Source: an uncultured Oscillospiraceae bacterium
Lineage (GTDB): Bacteria; Bacillota; Clostridia; Oscillospirales; Oscillospiraceae
Reading direction: 5' to 3'
DNA: 43,545 bases
NCBI GenBank assembly: GCA_944383195.1
Contig: CALWOP010000005.1
Location: 1 to 43,545, forward strand
Below, piece after piece: positions 7,428-16,472 of the stretch. The position numbers and the translations under genes are program-made. The notes beneath the pieces were generated by a model, which was not told where the DNA came from, made no database searches, and worked only from the letters and a program-made list of their open reading frames with translations. Each line of letters starts with the position of its first letter. The stretch's first letter is position 1.

Positions 7428-8353
7428 AACTTGCCTTTTTGTATGCCGGCCAGGGCTCCCAGCACGTGGGCATGGGCCGGGACCTGTATGAAGCTTACCC
7501 CGCCTTTCGCCAGGTGCTGGACAGCGCTCCGGTGGACTTTGACCTGAAGAAGCTGTGCTTTGAAGGGCCGGAGGAGCAGCTTAACGACACCCGCTACACC
7601 CAGCCCTGTATGGTGGCTTTTGCCGCCGGGGTCACCGCCCTGCTGAAAGAGGCGGGCATTGTCCCGGAATACGCCGCCGGACTCAGCCTGGGCGAGTATT
7701 CCGCCCTCCAGTGCGCCGGGGTGTTTGACGCCTCCACTGCCATCTCTCTGGTGGCATTCCGTGGCCAGGCCATGGCAAACGCTGTGCAGGGCCGCCCCTG
7801 CGGCATGGCCGCAGTGCTGGGTATGGACCGGGAGAGCCTGAAAGCCGTGTGTGAGGAGGCCTCTGATGTAGGCGTAGTGGAGTGCACCAACTTTAACTGT
7901 CCCGGGCAGATCGTCATCTCCGGGGACGCCGCCGCCGTGGACAAGGCCGGAGAGCTGGCAAAGGCAGCAGGTGCCAAGCGGGTGCTCCCATTGAAAGTGA
8001 GCGGCCCCTTCCATACCTCCCTCATGTCCCCCGCCGGTGACGCCCTGCGGGAGAAGTTTAAAAGCGTGACCTTCGGCGAAATGGAGCTCCCCGTCCTCTT
8101 TAACTGCCTGGGTGATCTGAAAGGGGAGCGTGACACCATCCCCAACCTGCTGGAGCAGCAGGTCCAGTCCAGCGTCTATCTGGAGGATACCATTCGCCGC
8201 CTCTATGAACTGGGCGTGGACACTGTGGTGGAGATCGGCCCCGGCCGTGCTCTGTCCGGCTTTGTGAAGAAGACCGCCAAGGAAATCAAGTGCTATCCGG
8301 TGGAGACGGCCCAGGAGCTGGAGGCCGCCATCGCCGCCCTGAAAGGAGAGTAA
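7424..8353 (+). CDS. fabD: Malonyl-CoA:ACP transacylase
   Basis: The 309-residue enzyme moves malonyl from CoA to ACP. The N-terminal FLYAGQGSQHVGMG is diagnostic. The nucleophile is Ser88 in GLSLGEYSA, where most homologues have GHSLGE; here the histidine of that motif is Leu87. His197 in GPFHTSLM completes the catalytic pair. I chose ATG 7424, seven bases after GGAGGG and overlapping the previous stop (ATGA), rather than ATG 7409, which would swallow the ribosome site. Confidence 0.96.
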   Translation: MKLAFLYAGQGSQHVGMGRDLYEAYPAFRQVLDSAPVDFDLKKLCFEGPEEQLNDTRYTQPCMVAFAAGVTALLKEAGIVPEYAAGLSLGEYSALQCAGVFDASTAISLVAFRGQAMANAVQGRPCGMAAVLGMDRESLKAVCEEASDVGVVECTNFNCPGQIVISGDAAAVDKAGELAKAAGAKRVLPLKVSGPFHTSLMSPAGDALREKFKSVTFGEMELPVLFNCLGDLKGERDTIPNLLEQQVQSSVYLEDTIRRLYELGVDTVVEIGPGRALSGFVKKTAKEIKCYPVETAQELEAAIAALKGE

Positions 8354-8357
8354 CCCC

Positions 8358-9101
8358 ATGAGCTTAACTGGAAAAATTGCTCTGGTCACCGGCGGCAGCC
8401 GGGGAATCGGCCGGGCCATCTGCCTGGAGTTTGCCCGGCAGGGCGCCAATGTAGCGGTGAATTACGCCGGAAACGAGAAAGCTGCCCAGGAGACAGTGGA
8501 AGCCTGTGAGGCTCTGGGCGTGAAGGCTCTGGCCATCAAGGCCGACGTGGCCGATGCCAAGGCCTGTGAGGATATGGTCAAGCAGGTTCTGGATACCTTT
8601 GGCCGCATCGACATCCTGGTCAACAATGCGGGCATCACCCGGGACGGCCTGACCCTCCAAATGAAAGAGGAGGACTTCGACGCGGTGCTGGACACCAATC
8701 TGAAGGGTGCCTTCTGCTGCTGTAAGGCGGTCTACCGCCCCATGATGCGCCAGCGCTATGGCCGGATCATCAACATGAGCAGCATTGTGGGCCTGCGGGG
8801 CAACCCCGGCCAGGCCAACTACTGCGCCAGCAAGGCGGGCCTCATCGGCCTGACCAAGTCCCTGGCCAAGGAGCTGGCCGGACGGAAGATCACCGTCAAC
8901 GCGGTGGCCCCCGGCTTCATTGACACGGATATGACCGCCGTACTCTCTGAGCAGGCCAAACAGGCCATGCTCGCCACCATCCCCATGGCCCACCTGGGCC
9001 AGGCGGAGGACGTGGCCCATGCGGTGGCCTTCTTCGCCTCGGACGAGGCCGCCTACGTCACCGGCCAGGTGCTGTGCGTGGACGGCGGCATGGCGGTTTG
9101 A
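8358..9101 (+). CDS. fabG: 3-oxoacyl-ACP reductase
   Basis: The 247-residue short-chain dehydrogenase reduces 3-oxoacyl-ACP with NADPH. It has the Rossmann loop TGGSRGIGRA (11-20), NNAG (89-92), the catalytic serine at 141/142 in NMSSIVG, and Tyr155 and Lys159 in YCASK. The C-terminus VTGQVLCVDGGMAV is the usual tetramer-forming end. AAAGGAG lies in the end of fabD; the gap is four bases. Confidence 0.97.
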   Translation: MSLTGKIALVTGGSRGIGRAICLEFARQGANVAVNYAGNEKAAQETVEACEALGVKALAIKADVADAKACEDMVKQVLDTFGRIDILVNNAGITRDGLTLQMKEEDFDAVLDTNLKGAFCCCKAVYRPMMRQRYGRIINMSSIVGLRGNPGQANYCASKAGLIGLTKSLAKELAGRKITVNAVAPGFIDTDMTAVLSEQAKQAMLATIPMAHLGQAEDVAHAVAFFASDEAAYVTGQVLCVDGGMAV

Positions 9102-9121
9102 GAGCAGAAAGGATGCGGATT

Positions 9122-10363
9122 ATGGAAAAAAGACGAGTTGTCATCACCGGCATCGGCGCGGTAACCCCTGTGGGTAACACCGCCGCTGAGAGCTGGCAGG
9201 CCGTGAAGGACGGCGTGTGCGGCATCGCTCCCATTACCCTGTACGATCACAGCAATCAGAAGGTCTCTCTGGCCGCCGAGGTCAAAAACTTTGATCCCAC
9301 TGTGGCCCTGGACAAGAAAGAGGCCAAGCGCATGGACCGCTTTACCCAGTTCGCTGTCACTGCGGCTGTGGAGGCGGTGGAGGACAGCGGCCTCCAGCTG
9401 GAGCAGGAGAACACCGCCCGGTGCGGCGTGTCCGTCTCCAGCGGCATTGGCGGCATTGCTACCATCCAGTCCTCTTGCGAGGCGGGCAATGTCCGGGGAT
9501 TTGACAAGGTGTCCCCCTTCTTCATTCCCATGTCCATCACCAACCTGGCCGCCGGCCACATTGCCATCCGGTTGGGGCTGCATGGTATGTGCATCTGTCC
9601 CGTGGCCGCCTGTGCCGGCGGCAGCAACGCCGTGGGCGACGCCTTCCGGCACATCCGGGACGGCTACGCTGAGGTGATGCTCTCCGGGGGCGCTGAGGCC
9701 TCCATCACTCCCCTGGCCATGGGCGGCTTTACCTCTATGAGCGCTCTGACCACCGCCGATGACCCGAAACGGGCTTCCATCCCCTTTGACGCCCAGCGCA
9801 GCGGCTTTGTCATGGGTGAAGGTGCGGCCATTCTGGTGCTGGAGGAGCTGGGCCACGCCCAGGCCCGAGGCGCCAAGATTTACGGGGAAATTGTGGGCTA
9901 TGGGGCTACCTGCGACGCCTACCACATCACCGCTCCCGACCCCCACGGCACCTGGAGTGCCGCCTGCATTCAGCAGGCCCTGGAGGACGGCGGGATCAGC
10001 CCTGATGAGGTGGACTATGTGAACGCCCACGGTACCTCCACTCCCCTCAATGACAGCGGTGAGACGGCTGCCCTCCATCAGGTCTTCGGTGAGCACGCCA
10101 AGAAGCTGATGGTCAGCTCCACCAAGTCCATGACCGGCCACCTGTTGGGGGCCAGCGGCGCGGTGGAGGCTATGTTCTCCGTGCTGGCCCTGAAAGACGG
10201 TTTTGTTCCCGCTACTATCAACTACCAGGTGCCCGACCCGGCCTGTGATTTGGACATCGTGCCCAATGAGGGGCGGAAAGCGGACATCAAGGTGTCTATC
10301 TCCGACTCTCTGGGCTTCGGCGGGCACAACACCTGCCTGGTCTTCAAAAAGTGGGAGGGTTAA
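9122..10363 (+). CDS. fabF: Beta-ketoacyl-ACP synthase II
   Basis: The 413-residue condensing enzyme elongates acyl-ACP with malonyl-ACP. The Cys-His-His triad is Cys164 in VAACAGGS, His303 in [11 protein letters not shown] and His340 in [12 protein letters not shown], with Lys335 in place. Two other in-frame ATG codons lie upstream (9074 inside fabG, and 9113 touching the AAAGG ribosome site). ATG 9122 has proper spacing and gives the standard N-terminus [16 protein letters not shown]. It is the only elongating condensing enzyme in the operon. Confidence 0.96.
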   Translation: MEKRRVVITGIGAVTPVGNTAAESWQAVKDGVCGIAPITLYDHSNQKVSLAAEVKNFDPTVALDKKEAKRMDRFTQFAVTAAVEAVEDSGLQLEQENTARCGVSVSSGIGGIATIQSSCEAGNVRGFDKVSPFFIPMSITNLAAGHIAIRLGLHGMCICPVAACAGGSNAVGDAFRHIRDGYAEVMLSGGAEASITPLAMGGFTSMSALTTADDPKRASIPFDAQRSGFVMGEGAAILVLEELGHAQARGAKIYGEIVGYGATCDAYHITAPDPHGTWSAACIQQALEDGGISPDEVDYVNAHGTSTPLNDSGETAALHQVFGEHAKKLMVSSTKSMTGHLLGASGAVEAMFSVLALKDGFVPATINYQVPDPACDLDIVPNEGRKADIKVSISDSLGFGGHNTCLVFKKWEG

Positions 10364-10365
10364 CG

Positions 10366-10791
10366 ATGGAACTGAACATTCAGGAAATTATGGACATCCT
10401 TCCCCACCGCCCCCCTTTCCTGCTGGTGGATAAGATCATCGACTGTGAGCCGGGGGTAAAGGCCACGGGGATCAAATGCGTCACCATGAACGAGCCCTTC
10501 TTTGTGGGGCATTTTCCGGGTAAGCCCATTATGCCCGGCGTGCTCATTTTGGAGGCACTGGCCCAGACGGGGGCAGTGGCTGCCCTGTCTCTGCCGGAAA
10601 ACAAGGGTAAGCTGGCCATTTTCGGCGGGGTGAAGAATGCCCGGTTCAAGCAGCCGGTGCTGCCCGGGGATGTGCTGGAGCTGAGCTGCGAGCTGGTGGA
10701 GCAGCACGGCCCCATCGGCTACGGCAAGGCGGTAGCCAAGGTGGACGGCAAGATTGCCGCCCGGTGTGAACTGACCTTTGTCATCCAGTAA
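10366..10791 (+). CDS. fabZ: 3-hydroxyacyl-ACP dehydratase
   Basis: The 141-residue hot-dog-fold enzyme dehydrates 3-hydroxyacyl-[17 protein letters not shown] at the N-terminus and [17 protein letters not shown] contain the catalytic His49 and Glu63 typical of FabZ. ATG 10366 follows GGGAGGG, two bases after the fabF stop. FabA-type isomerase features are not seen. Confidence 0.96.
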   Translation: MELNIQEIMDILPHRPPFLLVDKIIDCEPGVKATGIKCVTMNEPFFVGHFPGKPIMPGVLILEALAQTGAVAALSLPENKGKLAIFGGVKNARFKQPVLPGDVLELSCELVEQHGPIGYGKAVAKVDGKIAARCELTFVIQ

Positions 10792-10794
10792 CGG

Positions 10795-10823
10795 TTGCTT
10801 CCCGCCTGTAAGTTTGCTATACT
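10795..10823 (+). promoter_or_regulatory. Separate promoter for the MarR-type regulator
   Basis: TTGCTT (10795-10800), 17 bases, TATACT (10818-10823), beginning three bases after the fabZ stop. The regulator can thus be made independently of the long operon upstream. Confidence 0.65.
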
Positions 10824-10857
10824 GACCATAATGGAAGAAGTTGCAGGAGGAAGCGCT

Positions 10858-11310
10858 ATGCTGGATCAGGCTTTTAATGAAGTGTATACCAAATTTAAGC
10901 TCCACTTTTACCGGGCGGTCTTCTCTCGGTTCCAGGATCGGGAAGCCAGCCTCACCACCGTGGAAACCTTCTGTATGGAGATCATCAACGCCCTGGGCAA
11001 CCCCACCATTGCGGAGTTTTCCAGCTTCGTCAACATTTCGCCCCCCAATGCCGCGTATAAGATCAACAGCCTTGTCCAGAAGGGGTATGTGCAGAAGATA
11101 CAGTCCCCCGAAGACAAGCGGGAGTATCACCTGGCGGTGACACAAAAGTATATCGACTATTACAATGTGAGCTACCGCTATCTGTCTACGGTGATGGACC
11201 GGATCAAAGAGCGGTTTCCCGCCCAGGATGTGGAGAAGCTGGAGGAGATGCTCAATATCATCTCCGAGGAACTTATGCCCGAACTTAACCAGCCCCCTAT
11301 GAAGCAATGA
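10858..11310 (+). CDS. MarR-family regulator, probable FabT-like repressor of fatty-acid synthesis
   Basis: The 150-residue protein has the MarR layout: a helical N-terminal dimer part (about 1-35), a winged helix (about 50-110) with the recognition-helix segment ISPPNAAYKINSLVQKGY and wing residues SPEDKREYHL, and a C-terminal dimer helix. ATG 10858 follows GCAGGAGGAA. MarR proteins of the FabT type repress fatty-acid genes with acyl-ACP as corepressor and usually sit beside fabH; here the gene closes the operon. The AT-rich repeats below the acpP promoter are the likely target. The family is clear from fold-like features; the specific role is inferred from position. Confidence 0.8.
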   Translation: MLDQAFNEVYTKFKLHFYRAVFSRFQDREASLTTVETFCMEIINALGNPTIAEFSSFVNISPPNAAYKINSLVQKGYVQKIQSPEDKREYHLAVTQKYIDYYNVSYRYLSTVMDRIKERFPAQDVEKLEEMLNIISEELMPELNQPPMKQ

Positions 11311-11322
11311 TATGGCGCATAC

Positions 11323-11357
11323 GGCGTGACGGAAGAAAATTCCGCCACGCCTTTTTT
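11323..11357 (+). terminator. Rho-independent terminator of the fatty-acid operon
   Basis: Twelve-base arms with one mismatch (11323-11334 and 11340-11351, loop GAAAA) are followed by six T. This is a classic terminator 12 bases after the regulator's stop. Confidence 0.9.
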
Positions 11358-11377
11358 CTGTTTGTGCAAAACCGCTC

Positions 11378-11406
11378 TTGTGTCGGGGAGGTAAATATAG
11401 TATTCT
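11378..11406 (+). promoter_or_regulatory. Probable promoter of the FHA-SEDS/PBP pair
   Basis: TTGTGT (11378-11383), 17 bases, TATTCT (11401-11406), just after the terminator and about 45 bases before the TTG start. Confidence 0.5.
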
Positions 11407-11452
11407 GTAAGAAACTATTTTGACATATTGCCAAGAAGGAGGTGGAAAAGCC

Positions 11453-13240
11453 TTGTCCCAAGTCCTTTCCGCAGTGATTTCGGCAGTGAATGCTCTGCGC
11501 CAGCTGCCGCTGGACCATCCCCAGGCCTTTGCCTGGTATACGCTCATTTTGCGCTTCCTGTTCCCGGTGCTGGCCATCGCCATGCTGGCGAAGGTGATCC
11601 GCGCCCTCATCAACGCCTCCCCCAGGCCGGAGGTGTGGGCTTATCTGTCTTTGCCCAATGGGGCCAGCGAACCGCTGACCCACTGGGAAAATATTCTGGG
11701 CCGGGGAGAGCGCAACGATGTGGTGCTCAATTACCCGGTGGTCTCCCGGCAGCACGCCGCCCTCATCCGGGATGAGAGGGACGGCTGGACGCTGTACGAT
11801 CTTGGCTCTAAAAGCGGCACTACCGTCAACGGCACTCCAGTGGGGGAGGAAGGCGTTGCGGTAAAGCTGGGAGATGTGCTGAGCCTGGGTGGTGTGGAGA
11901 CGGTTTTGCTCCCTGTGCCCGATCGGGAGGCAGAAAAGCGGCGGGAGGAGGAGCGCAAGCCCGCTTCGCCCTGGGGCTCCCTGGTGCTGCTGACCGTGTT
12001 CCAGCTGCTGACTGCCTTTTCGTTTCTGCTGTCCGGGGAGGAGCACATCATGCTGGTGCCGTTCTGCTTCTTTTGCCTGACCGGGGTGATGTGGATCTAC
12101 TGCACCGGCATGGGCGCGCTGGGGCGCACCGGATTTGAGATGGAGACCATCGCCTTTTTTCTGTCCACCCTGTCCCTGGCGGTCACGGCCTCCTCAGCGC
12201 CTGGGTCAGTACCCAAGCAGCTGGGGGCCATTGTGATGGGTATTATTCTGTTTCTGGTGCTGGGAGTATTTCTGCGTGACCTGGAGCGGGTGAAGAAGAT
12301 CCGCTGGCTTATGGCTGCCGGGGCGGTGGGCCTTTTGGGGCTGTCTCTGGTGATGGGGCAGGTGAAATACGGGGCGGCAAACTGGATCAGTGTGTTTGGA
12401 ATGTCGTTCCAACCCTCTGAGTTGGCCAAAATCTGCTATATCTTTGCCGGTGCGGCTACCCTGGAGCGGCTGTTCCGCAAGCGGAACCTGGGCCTCTTTA
12501 TTGTGCTGACCGGGGTGTGTATGGGCTGTCTGGCCCTGATGAGTGATTTCGGCACCGCTGCCATCTTTTTTGTCACCTTTCTGGTCATTGCCTACCTGCG
12601 TTCCGGAGATTTCGCCACCCTGGCGCTCATCTGCGGCGGGGCGGTGTTTGGGGCCTTTACCCTGGTGAGCCTGAAGCCCTATGTGCTCCGGCGCTTTGCC
12701 GCCTGGGGCCATGTGTGGGAACAGGCTTCGGCTGGAGGCTATCAGCAGACCAGGACCATGTCCGCTGCCGCCTCCGGAGGGCTGATCGGCGTGGGGCCGG
12801 GGGAGGGGTGGCTGCACCGGGTGGCCGCCGCTGACACCGACCTTGTGTTTGGGATGCTGTGTGAGGAGTGGGGGCTTGTGATCGCGGTGCTGGCCGTGCT
12901 GTGTATTGTGGCTTTGGCTGTGTTTGCCGTCCGATGCTGCCGGGCTGGCCGGTCCAGTTTTTATGCCATTGCCGCCTGTGCCGCCACCAGCCTGCTGGTG
13001 TTCCAGACGATTTTAAACGTGATGGGGTCGGTGGATATTCTGCCCCTCACGGGAGTTACCTTCCCCTTTGTTTCCAACGGCGGCTCCTCCATGCTCTCAG
13101 CCTGGGGATTGCTGGCCTTCCTTAAGGCCGCCGATACCCGCCGGGATGCCAGCTTTGCGATCCGAGCCCCCAGTCTCCACAGTTCCCAGTGGCTGAGCGG
13201 TCCGGGAAAAGGAAAGGAGGCTGCCCATGAAAAAAATTGA
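11453..13240 (+). CDS. FHA domain fused to a RodA/FtsW/SpoVE (SEDS) glycosyltransferase
   Basis: This protein of about 595 residues joins a phosphothreonine-reading module to a peptidoglycan polymerase. Residues 27-50 are a first membrane segment. Residues 61-155 form a cytoplasmic FHA domain with the conserved Gly83-Arg84, Ser98-Arg99, His101 and the GSKSGTTVNG loop. A charged linker (about 155-172) leads to the multi-pass SEDS part. SEDS marks are MSDFGTA with the key aspartate, TDLVFGMLCEEWG, and LPLTGVTFPFVSNGGSS. No ATG fits; TTG 11453 lies 10 bases after AAGGAGG and is the best start, though an in-frame TTG at 11420 is possible. It overlaps the next gene, a class B PBP, its expected transpeptidase partner. 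Mycobacteria keep separate fha, rodA and pbpA genes in one operon; no kinase gene is visible here. Confidence 0.88.
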   Translation: MSQVLSAVISAVNALRQLPLDHPQAFAWYTLILRFLFPVLAIAMLAKVIRALINASPRPEVWAYLSLPNGASEPLTHWENILGRGERNDVVLNYPVVSRQHAALIRDERDGWTLYDLGSKSGTTVNGTPVGEEGVAVKLGDVLSLGGVETVLLPVPDREAEKRREEERKPASPWGSLVLLTVFQLLTAFSFLLSGEEHIMLVPFCFFCLTGVMWIYCTGMGALGRTGFEMETIAFFLSTLSLAVTASSAPGSVPKQLGAIVMGIILFLVLGVFLRDLERVKKIRWLMAAGAVGLLGLSLVMGQVKYGAANWISVFGMSFQPSELAKICYIFAGAATLERLFRKRNLGLFIVLTGVCMGCLALMSDFGTAAIFFVTFLVIAYLRSGDFATLALICGGAVFGAFTLVSLKPYVLRRFAAWGHVWEQASAGGYQQTRTMSAAASGGLIGVGPGEGWLHRVAAADTDLVFGMLCEEWGLVIAVLAVLCIVALAVFAVRCCRAGRSSFYAIAACAATSLLVFQTILNVMGSVDILPLTGVTFPFVSNGGSSMLSAWGLLAFLKAADTRRDASFAIRAPSLHSSQWLSGPGKGKEAAHEKN

Positions 13241-14600
13241 AAAGCGCACGGTGATCTGTCTGGCGCTGACTCTGGCCCTACTGCTGGGACTGGGGCTGTT
13301 TGTGGTGAAATTCTTTTTGTTTGGGGGCAGTTGGGCATCCTTTGCCGCCAACCGGCACCTGTATAATTCTGATGGCTCTCTGGCTGTGGGACGGGTGCTG
13401 GACCGGGATGGTGACGTGCTGTCCTGGGTGGATGAGGATGGCAACCGGCAGTATTATACCAATGCCACCGTCCGCAAAGCTACGCTCCACGCAGTGGGAG
13501 ATCGGTCTGGTTCCATCGGGACCAGTGCTCTGGTGGCCTTTGCCGATCAGCTCTCCGGCTATAACTTCCTGATGGGGGCGGATAACCCCTTTGGACAGGG
13601 CAATGATCTGTATCTCACCCTGGACGCCCGTTTGAACTACATCGCCTACGAGGCGCTCAAAGGCCACAAGGGCGCGGTGGGGGTATATAATTATAAAACA
13701 GGGGAGATTTTGTGCATGGTCTCCGCTCCCACGTTCGACCCGGATGACCCGCCGGAGATCCAGGAGGGGGATGAGCGGTATGAAGGAGTCTATGTGAACC
13801 GATTCCTGTCCAGCTCTTTCACTCCCGGATCGGTATTTAAGACCATTACCTTGACCGCCGCCATGGAGAATCTTCCTGACCTTGATTCCCGCAGCTTCTC
13901 CTGCGATGGTTCTACCACCGTAGGAGGGGAGGAGATCACCTGCCCCTATGCCCACGGGGAGATGGACATTGCCGATGCCCTGGCCAGCTCCTGCAACGGA
14001 GTGTTTGCCCAGCTGGCGGTGGAGCTGGGGGAGGAGACCATGAGCCGCTATGTGGAGAAGGCGGGGATGCTGGACAGCTATTCCGTCAGCGGTATTTCCA
14101 CTGCCAAGGGAAGCTATGATCTCACCGGAGCTTCCCAGGGCCAGCTGGGCTGGTCGGGAGTGGGCCAGTATAATGATCTGGTGAACCCCTGTGCCGTCAT
14201 GGTCTGGATGGGGGCTATCGGCAATGGAGGCAAGGCCGCCGTACCCTATCTGGTACTGAAAACAGAAGGGGAGCTGCCGCTGCCATCCCTGCCCCATTTG
14301 ACCCGGCACACAGGCACTCTGATCCAAAAGGACACCGCCAAACAGCTGGCGGATATGATGGCCAATAACGTGGTGGTGAACTACGGCGCAAACCGATTCC
14401 CCAACATGGATGTGTGCGCCAAGTCGGGCACCGCTGAGGTGGGGGGCGGCAAGCAGCCAAGCGCCTGGTTTGCCGGATTCCTCCGCAACGAAGACGCCCC
14501 CTATGCCTTTGCTGTGGTGGTGGAGGAGGGGGGCAACGGCTCCGTCTCAGCCGGCGGGGTAGCCGCCCAGGTCCTGGATGCCCTGGTAAACGGATACTGA
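13227..14600 (+). CDS. Class B penicillin-binding protein (PbpA-like transpeptidase)
   Basis: The 457-residue protein has a short cytoplasmic tail, one membrane anchor (about 9-32) and an extracytoplasmic transpeptidase domain that cross-links peptidoglycan. All three active-site motifs are present: Ser202-Val-Phe-Lys205, Ser255-Cys-Asn257 and Lys399-Ser-Gly-Thr402. The N-terminal non-catalytic part is short, like actinobacterial PbpA rather than PBP2 or SpoVD. There are no PASTA repeats. ATG 13227 follows AAAGGAGG and overlaps the FHA-SEDS gene by 14 bases, so the two are surely co-made and likely form a polymerase/cross-linker pair. The stage of use (elongation, division or spore) is unknown. 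Confidence 0.92.
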   Translation: MKKIEKRTVICLALTLALLLGLGLFVVKFFLFGGSWASFAANRHLYNSDGSLAVGRVLDRDGDVLSWVDEDGNRQYYTNATVRKATLHAVGDRSGSIGTSALVAFADQLSGYNFLMGADNPFGQGNDLYLTLDARLNYIAYEALKGHKGAVGVYNYKTGEILCMVSAPTFDPDDPPEIQEGDERYEGVYVNRFLSSSFTPGSVFKTITLTAAMENLPDLDSRSFSCDGSTTVGGEEITCPYAHGEMDIADALASSCNGVFAQLAVELGEETMSRYVEKAGMLDSYSVSGISTAKGSYDLTGASQGQLGWSGVGQYNDLVNPCAVMVWMGAIGNGGKAAVPYLVLKTEGELPLPSLPHLTRHTGTLIQKDTAKQLADMMANNVVVNYGANRFPNMDVCAKSGTAEVGGGKQPSAWFAGFLRNEDAPYAFAVVVEEGGNGSVSAGGVAAQVLDALVNGY

Positions 14601-14638
14601 TTTGATGTTGTAGGTGCCTGATGTACAGGTGCTTTTGA

Positions 14639-14684
14639 AAGAAAAAAGAAACGGCGGAGCCAGCGTTGTTACGCTGGCTCCGCC
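14639..14684 (-). terminator. Strong hairpin terminator, mainly for the minus-strand chemoreceptor
   Basis: A perfect 13-base stem (14653-14665 with 14672-14684, loop TTGTTA). Read leftward it is followed by a T-rich tail (A-rich on the plus strand, 14639-14651). Rightward it could also stop the PBP transcript, though the tail there (TCTGCTTG) is weak. Confidence 0.7.
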
Positions 14685-14731
14685 TCTGCTTGTCTAAAAA
14701 ATCCAGCTTTCCTTGGGCTTTTTAAACAAGC

Positions 14732-14762
14732 AGAGAGCACCTGCCGTTGGCAGGTGCTCTCT
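14732..14762. other. Perfect 14-base inverted repeat between the convergent genes
   Basis: AGAGAGCACCTGCC (14732-14745) pairs with 14749-14762 around GTT. Neither side has a clear T-run. It may be a second, backup terminator or a transcript-end stabiliser downstream of the chemoreceptor gene. Confidence 0.5.
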
Positions 14763-14825
14763 GGATGATCTATGTAGGGGGTGAAAGAAAAGGGTGCAGC
14801 CAACATCACTGCCGATTTATGCGGC

Positions 14826-16313
14826 TTACTGGTTCAGCAGCATATTCATGACATCTTTAACACTGGTCACAGTGCCATCGATTTCTGTTATGATCTGGCG
14901 GATGGAGGACATCTTCTTATCTTGATTTGAGATTTCCTTGTTAAGCAGTGTAAATTGCTGAACCACATTTTCCACATAATCCTGCATCTGGTTCAGATTG
15001 GTGGATATTTCTTTGGAAGCGGTATCGCTGCTTTGGGCCAAGCTGCGCACCTCTTCGGCTACCACGGCAAAGCCCTTGCCTGCGTTGCCTGCCCGGGCAG
15101 CCTCTACAGAGGCGTTCAGAGACAAGAGATTGGTCTGACGGGAAATTCCTTGAATGGCACCGATGGCCTGGGAAGTCTGTGCCATCTGGTTTTGGGCATC
15201 TTTCAGGATTTGGGCCAACTCCGTCTGGCGTTCCATGACGAGCTGCATGGCCTCGGCATTTTCGGCGATTGTTTGATTGATCTGTTCCAGGCATTCGCTC
15301 AAGGAGTGGACGTGGGCGTTCATATTCTGCTCTACCAGTTCTCTGGTGTTGTGAAGCTGCGTCATATCGTTGATGACGCCCACTATGGTCAGTCCATTAC
15401 CATCGCTTGCCTTGTCCACATGGATGACGGCTTGCATCCACAAATAATTTCCGTTTCGATGCTGGATCCGGTACTCAATATCAAACATCCCGTTGCGCTG
15501 AGCAATGTGATCATTCACGGTATGCAAGAACATGGGAAGATCATCCCGATGAATGCGGTCCAGCCACAGGCTGATCTCATTGGGGAAATCTTCCTCGTCC
15601 AGGAAGCCAAGCTGCTTGCGGAAGGGGTCAGAAAACCAGGCCACATTCTCCTGGGACTCCAAGACACGGGCTTTCAGATTGATATAGAAAGAGCCCTGGG
15701 TCGTGACATGGTCAATGGCAGCATGGCGCTTCAGGATGCGATCCAGCGCCACCTTGCTGTCGTGCTCTTTATTGACATCCACGAAAATGCCGATAAATTG
15801 GATGGCCTGACCTTGCTGATCGCGCTGTACATTGCCCGAGGCCCGATACCAGCGGTACCCCTGGTTTTTGGTTTTCAGTCGATATTCCAGGTCATATTTT
15901 GTTTTGCCGGAACGGTCTTCCAGCGTCTGTACAAACAGGTTCAGCGTGCGGTCTTTATCCTCTGGATGGAGCAGATTGGACCAAGATTCCAATGTGTTTG
16001 GAAAATCCTGAACGCTGTTGTAGCCAATCATGTGGCGAAAATCATCAGACCAGTAGGCGGCAACCACCTGATTGCCAGGTCCAATGTCCATGTTCCAGAG
16101 ACCGGAAGAGATCGTCTCATTTACCAAATGCACATTGTTGCTTTCCCAGACAATACGGTTGTAGTATGTTTCCAGCACCCGGTTGAGCTGGCGCTGGAGT
16201 TCGCTGGAGTTGTGCAGATCCAAACTGGAGGGAATTTCCTGCAAATCAGTAAAGGCGTTAAAAGAAATTTTTCGCAAAGCATCTACGATTTCTTTCGTTC
16301 CAAAAGAAAACAT
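14826..16313 (-). CDS. Soluble PAS-PAS methyl-accepting chemotaxis protein
   Basis: The 495-residue receptor has two PAS folds (about 66-185 and 205-315, each with the PAS_3-type ending such as [10 protein letters not shown] and [10 protein letters not shown]) and a C-terminal signalling helix pair (about 330-495). The hairpin tip [20 protein letters not shown] and [17 protein letters not shown] bind CheA/CheW in the family. No membrane segment or signal peptide exists, so it senses inside the cell; PAS_3 pockets often hold haem, flavin or small ligands, unknown here. The signalling part is shorter than in most transmembrane receptors. No che genes are nearby. Base composition is lower in GC than the flanking housekeeping genes. 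The ribosome site GAAAGGGA precedes ATG 16313. Confidence 0.9.
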   Translation of the reverse strand: MFSFGTKEIVDALRKISFNAFTDLQEIPSSLDLHNSSELQRQLNRVLETYYNRIVWESNNVHLVNETISSGLWNMDIGPGNQVVAAYWSDDFRHMIGYNSVQDFPNTLESWSNLLHPEDKDRTLNLFVQTLEDRSGKTKYDLEYRLKTKNQGYRWYRASGNVQRDQQGQAIQFIGIFVDVNKEHDSKVALDRILKRHAAIDHVTTQGSFYINLKARVLESQENVAWFSDPFRKQLGFLDEEDFPNEISLWLDRIHRDDLPMFLHTVNDHIAQRNGMFDIEYRIQHRNGNYLWMQAVIHVDKASDGNGLTIVGVINDMTQLHNTRELVEQNMNAHVHSLSECLEQINQTIAENAEAMQLVMERQTELAQILKDAQNQMAQTSQAIGAIQGISRQTNLLSLNASVEAARAGNAGKGFAVVAEEVRSLAQSSDTASKEISTNLNQMQDYVENVVQQFTLLNKEISNQDKKMSSIRQIITEIDGTVTSVKDVMNMLLNQ

Positions 16314-16384
16314 GAACAGACATCCCTTTCTGTTTCTAATTTAATTCAAATTTAGAGATGGAGACGACTGGGTTATAGATGAGC

Positions 16385-16459
16385 AAAAAAAAGCACCTGT
16401 ACCCCCTGACTCTGGGTATTCAGACGCGCATTTACAGTGTTCCGTTCTGGCACATGGTG
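16385..16459 (-). promoter_or_regulatory. Structured leader with terminator-like end before the chemoreceptor
   Basis: In the mcp leader RNA, CACCATGT (plus strand 16459-16452) can pair with ACAGGTG (16400-16394) with one bulged A. The 51 bases between them include TACCC/GGGTA. Directly after comes C and then eight T (16392-16385). That is the layout of a premature terminator lying 72 bases before the start codon, such as a riboswitch or attenuator expression platform. It does not match the c-di-GMP riboswitch consensus as I know it. Confidence 0.45.
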
Positions 16460-16472
16460 TTCAATTTTAATA

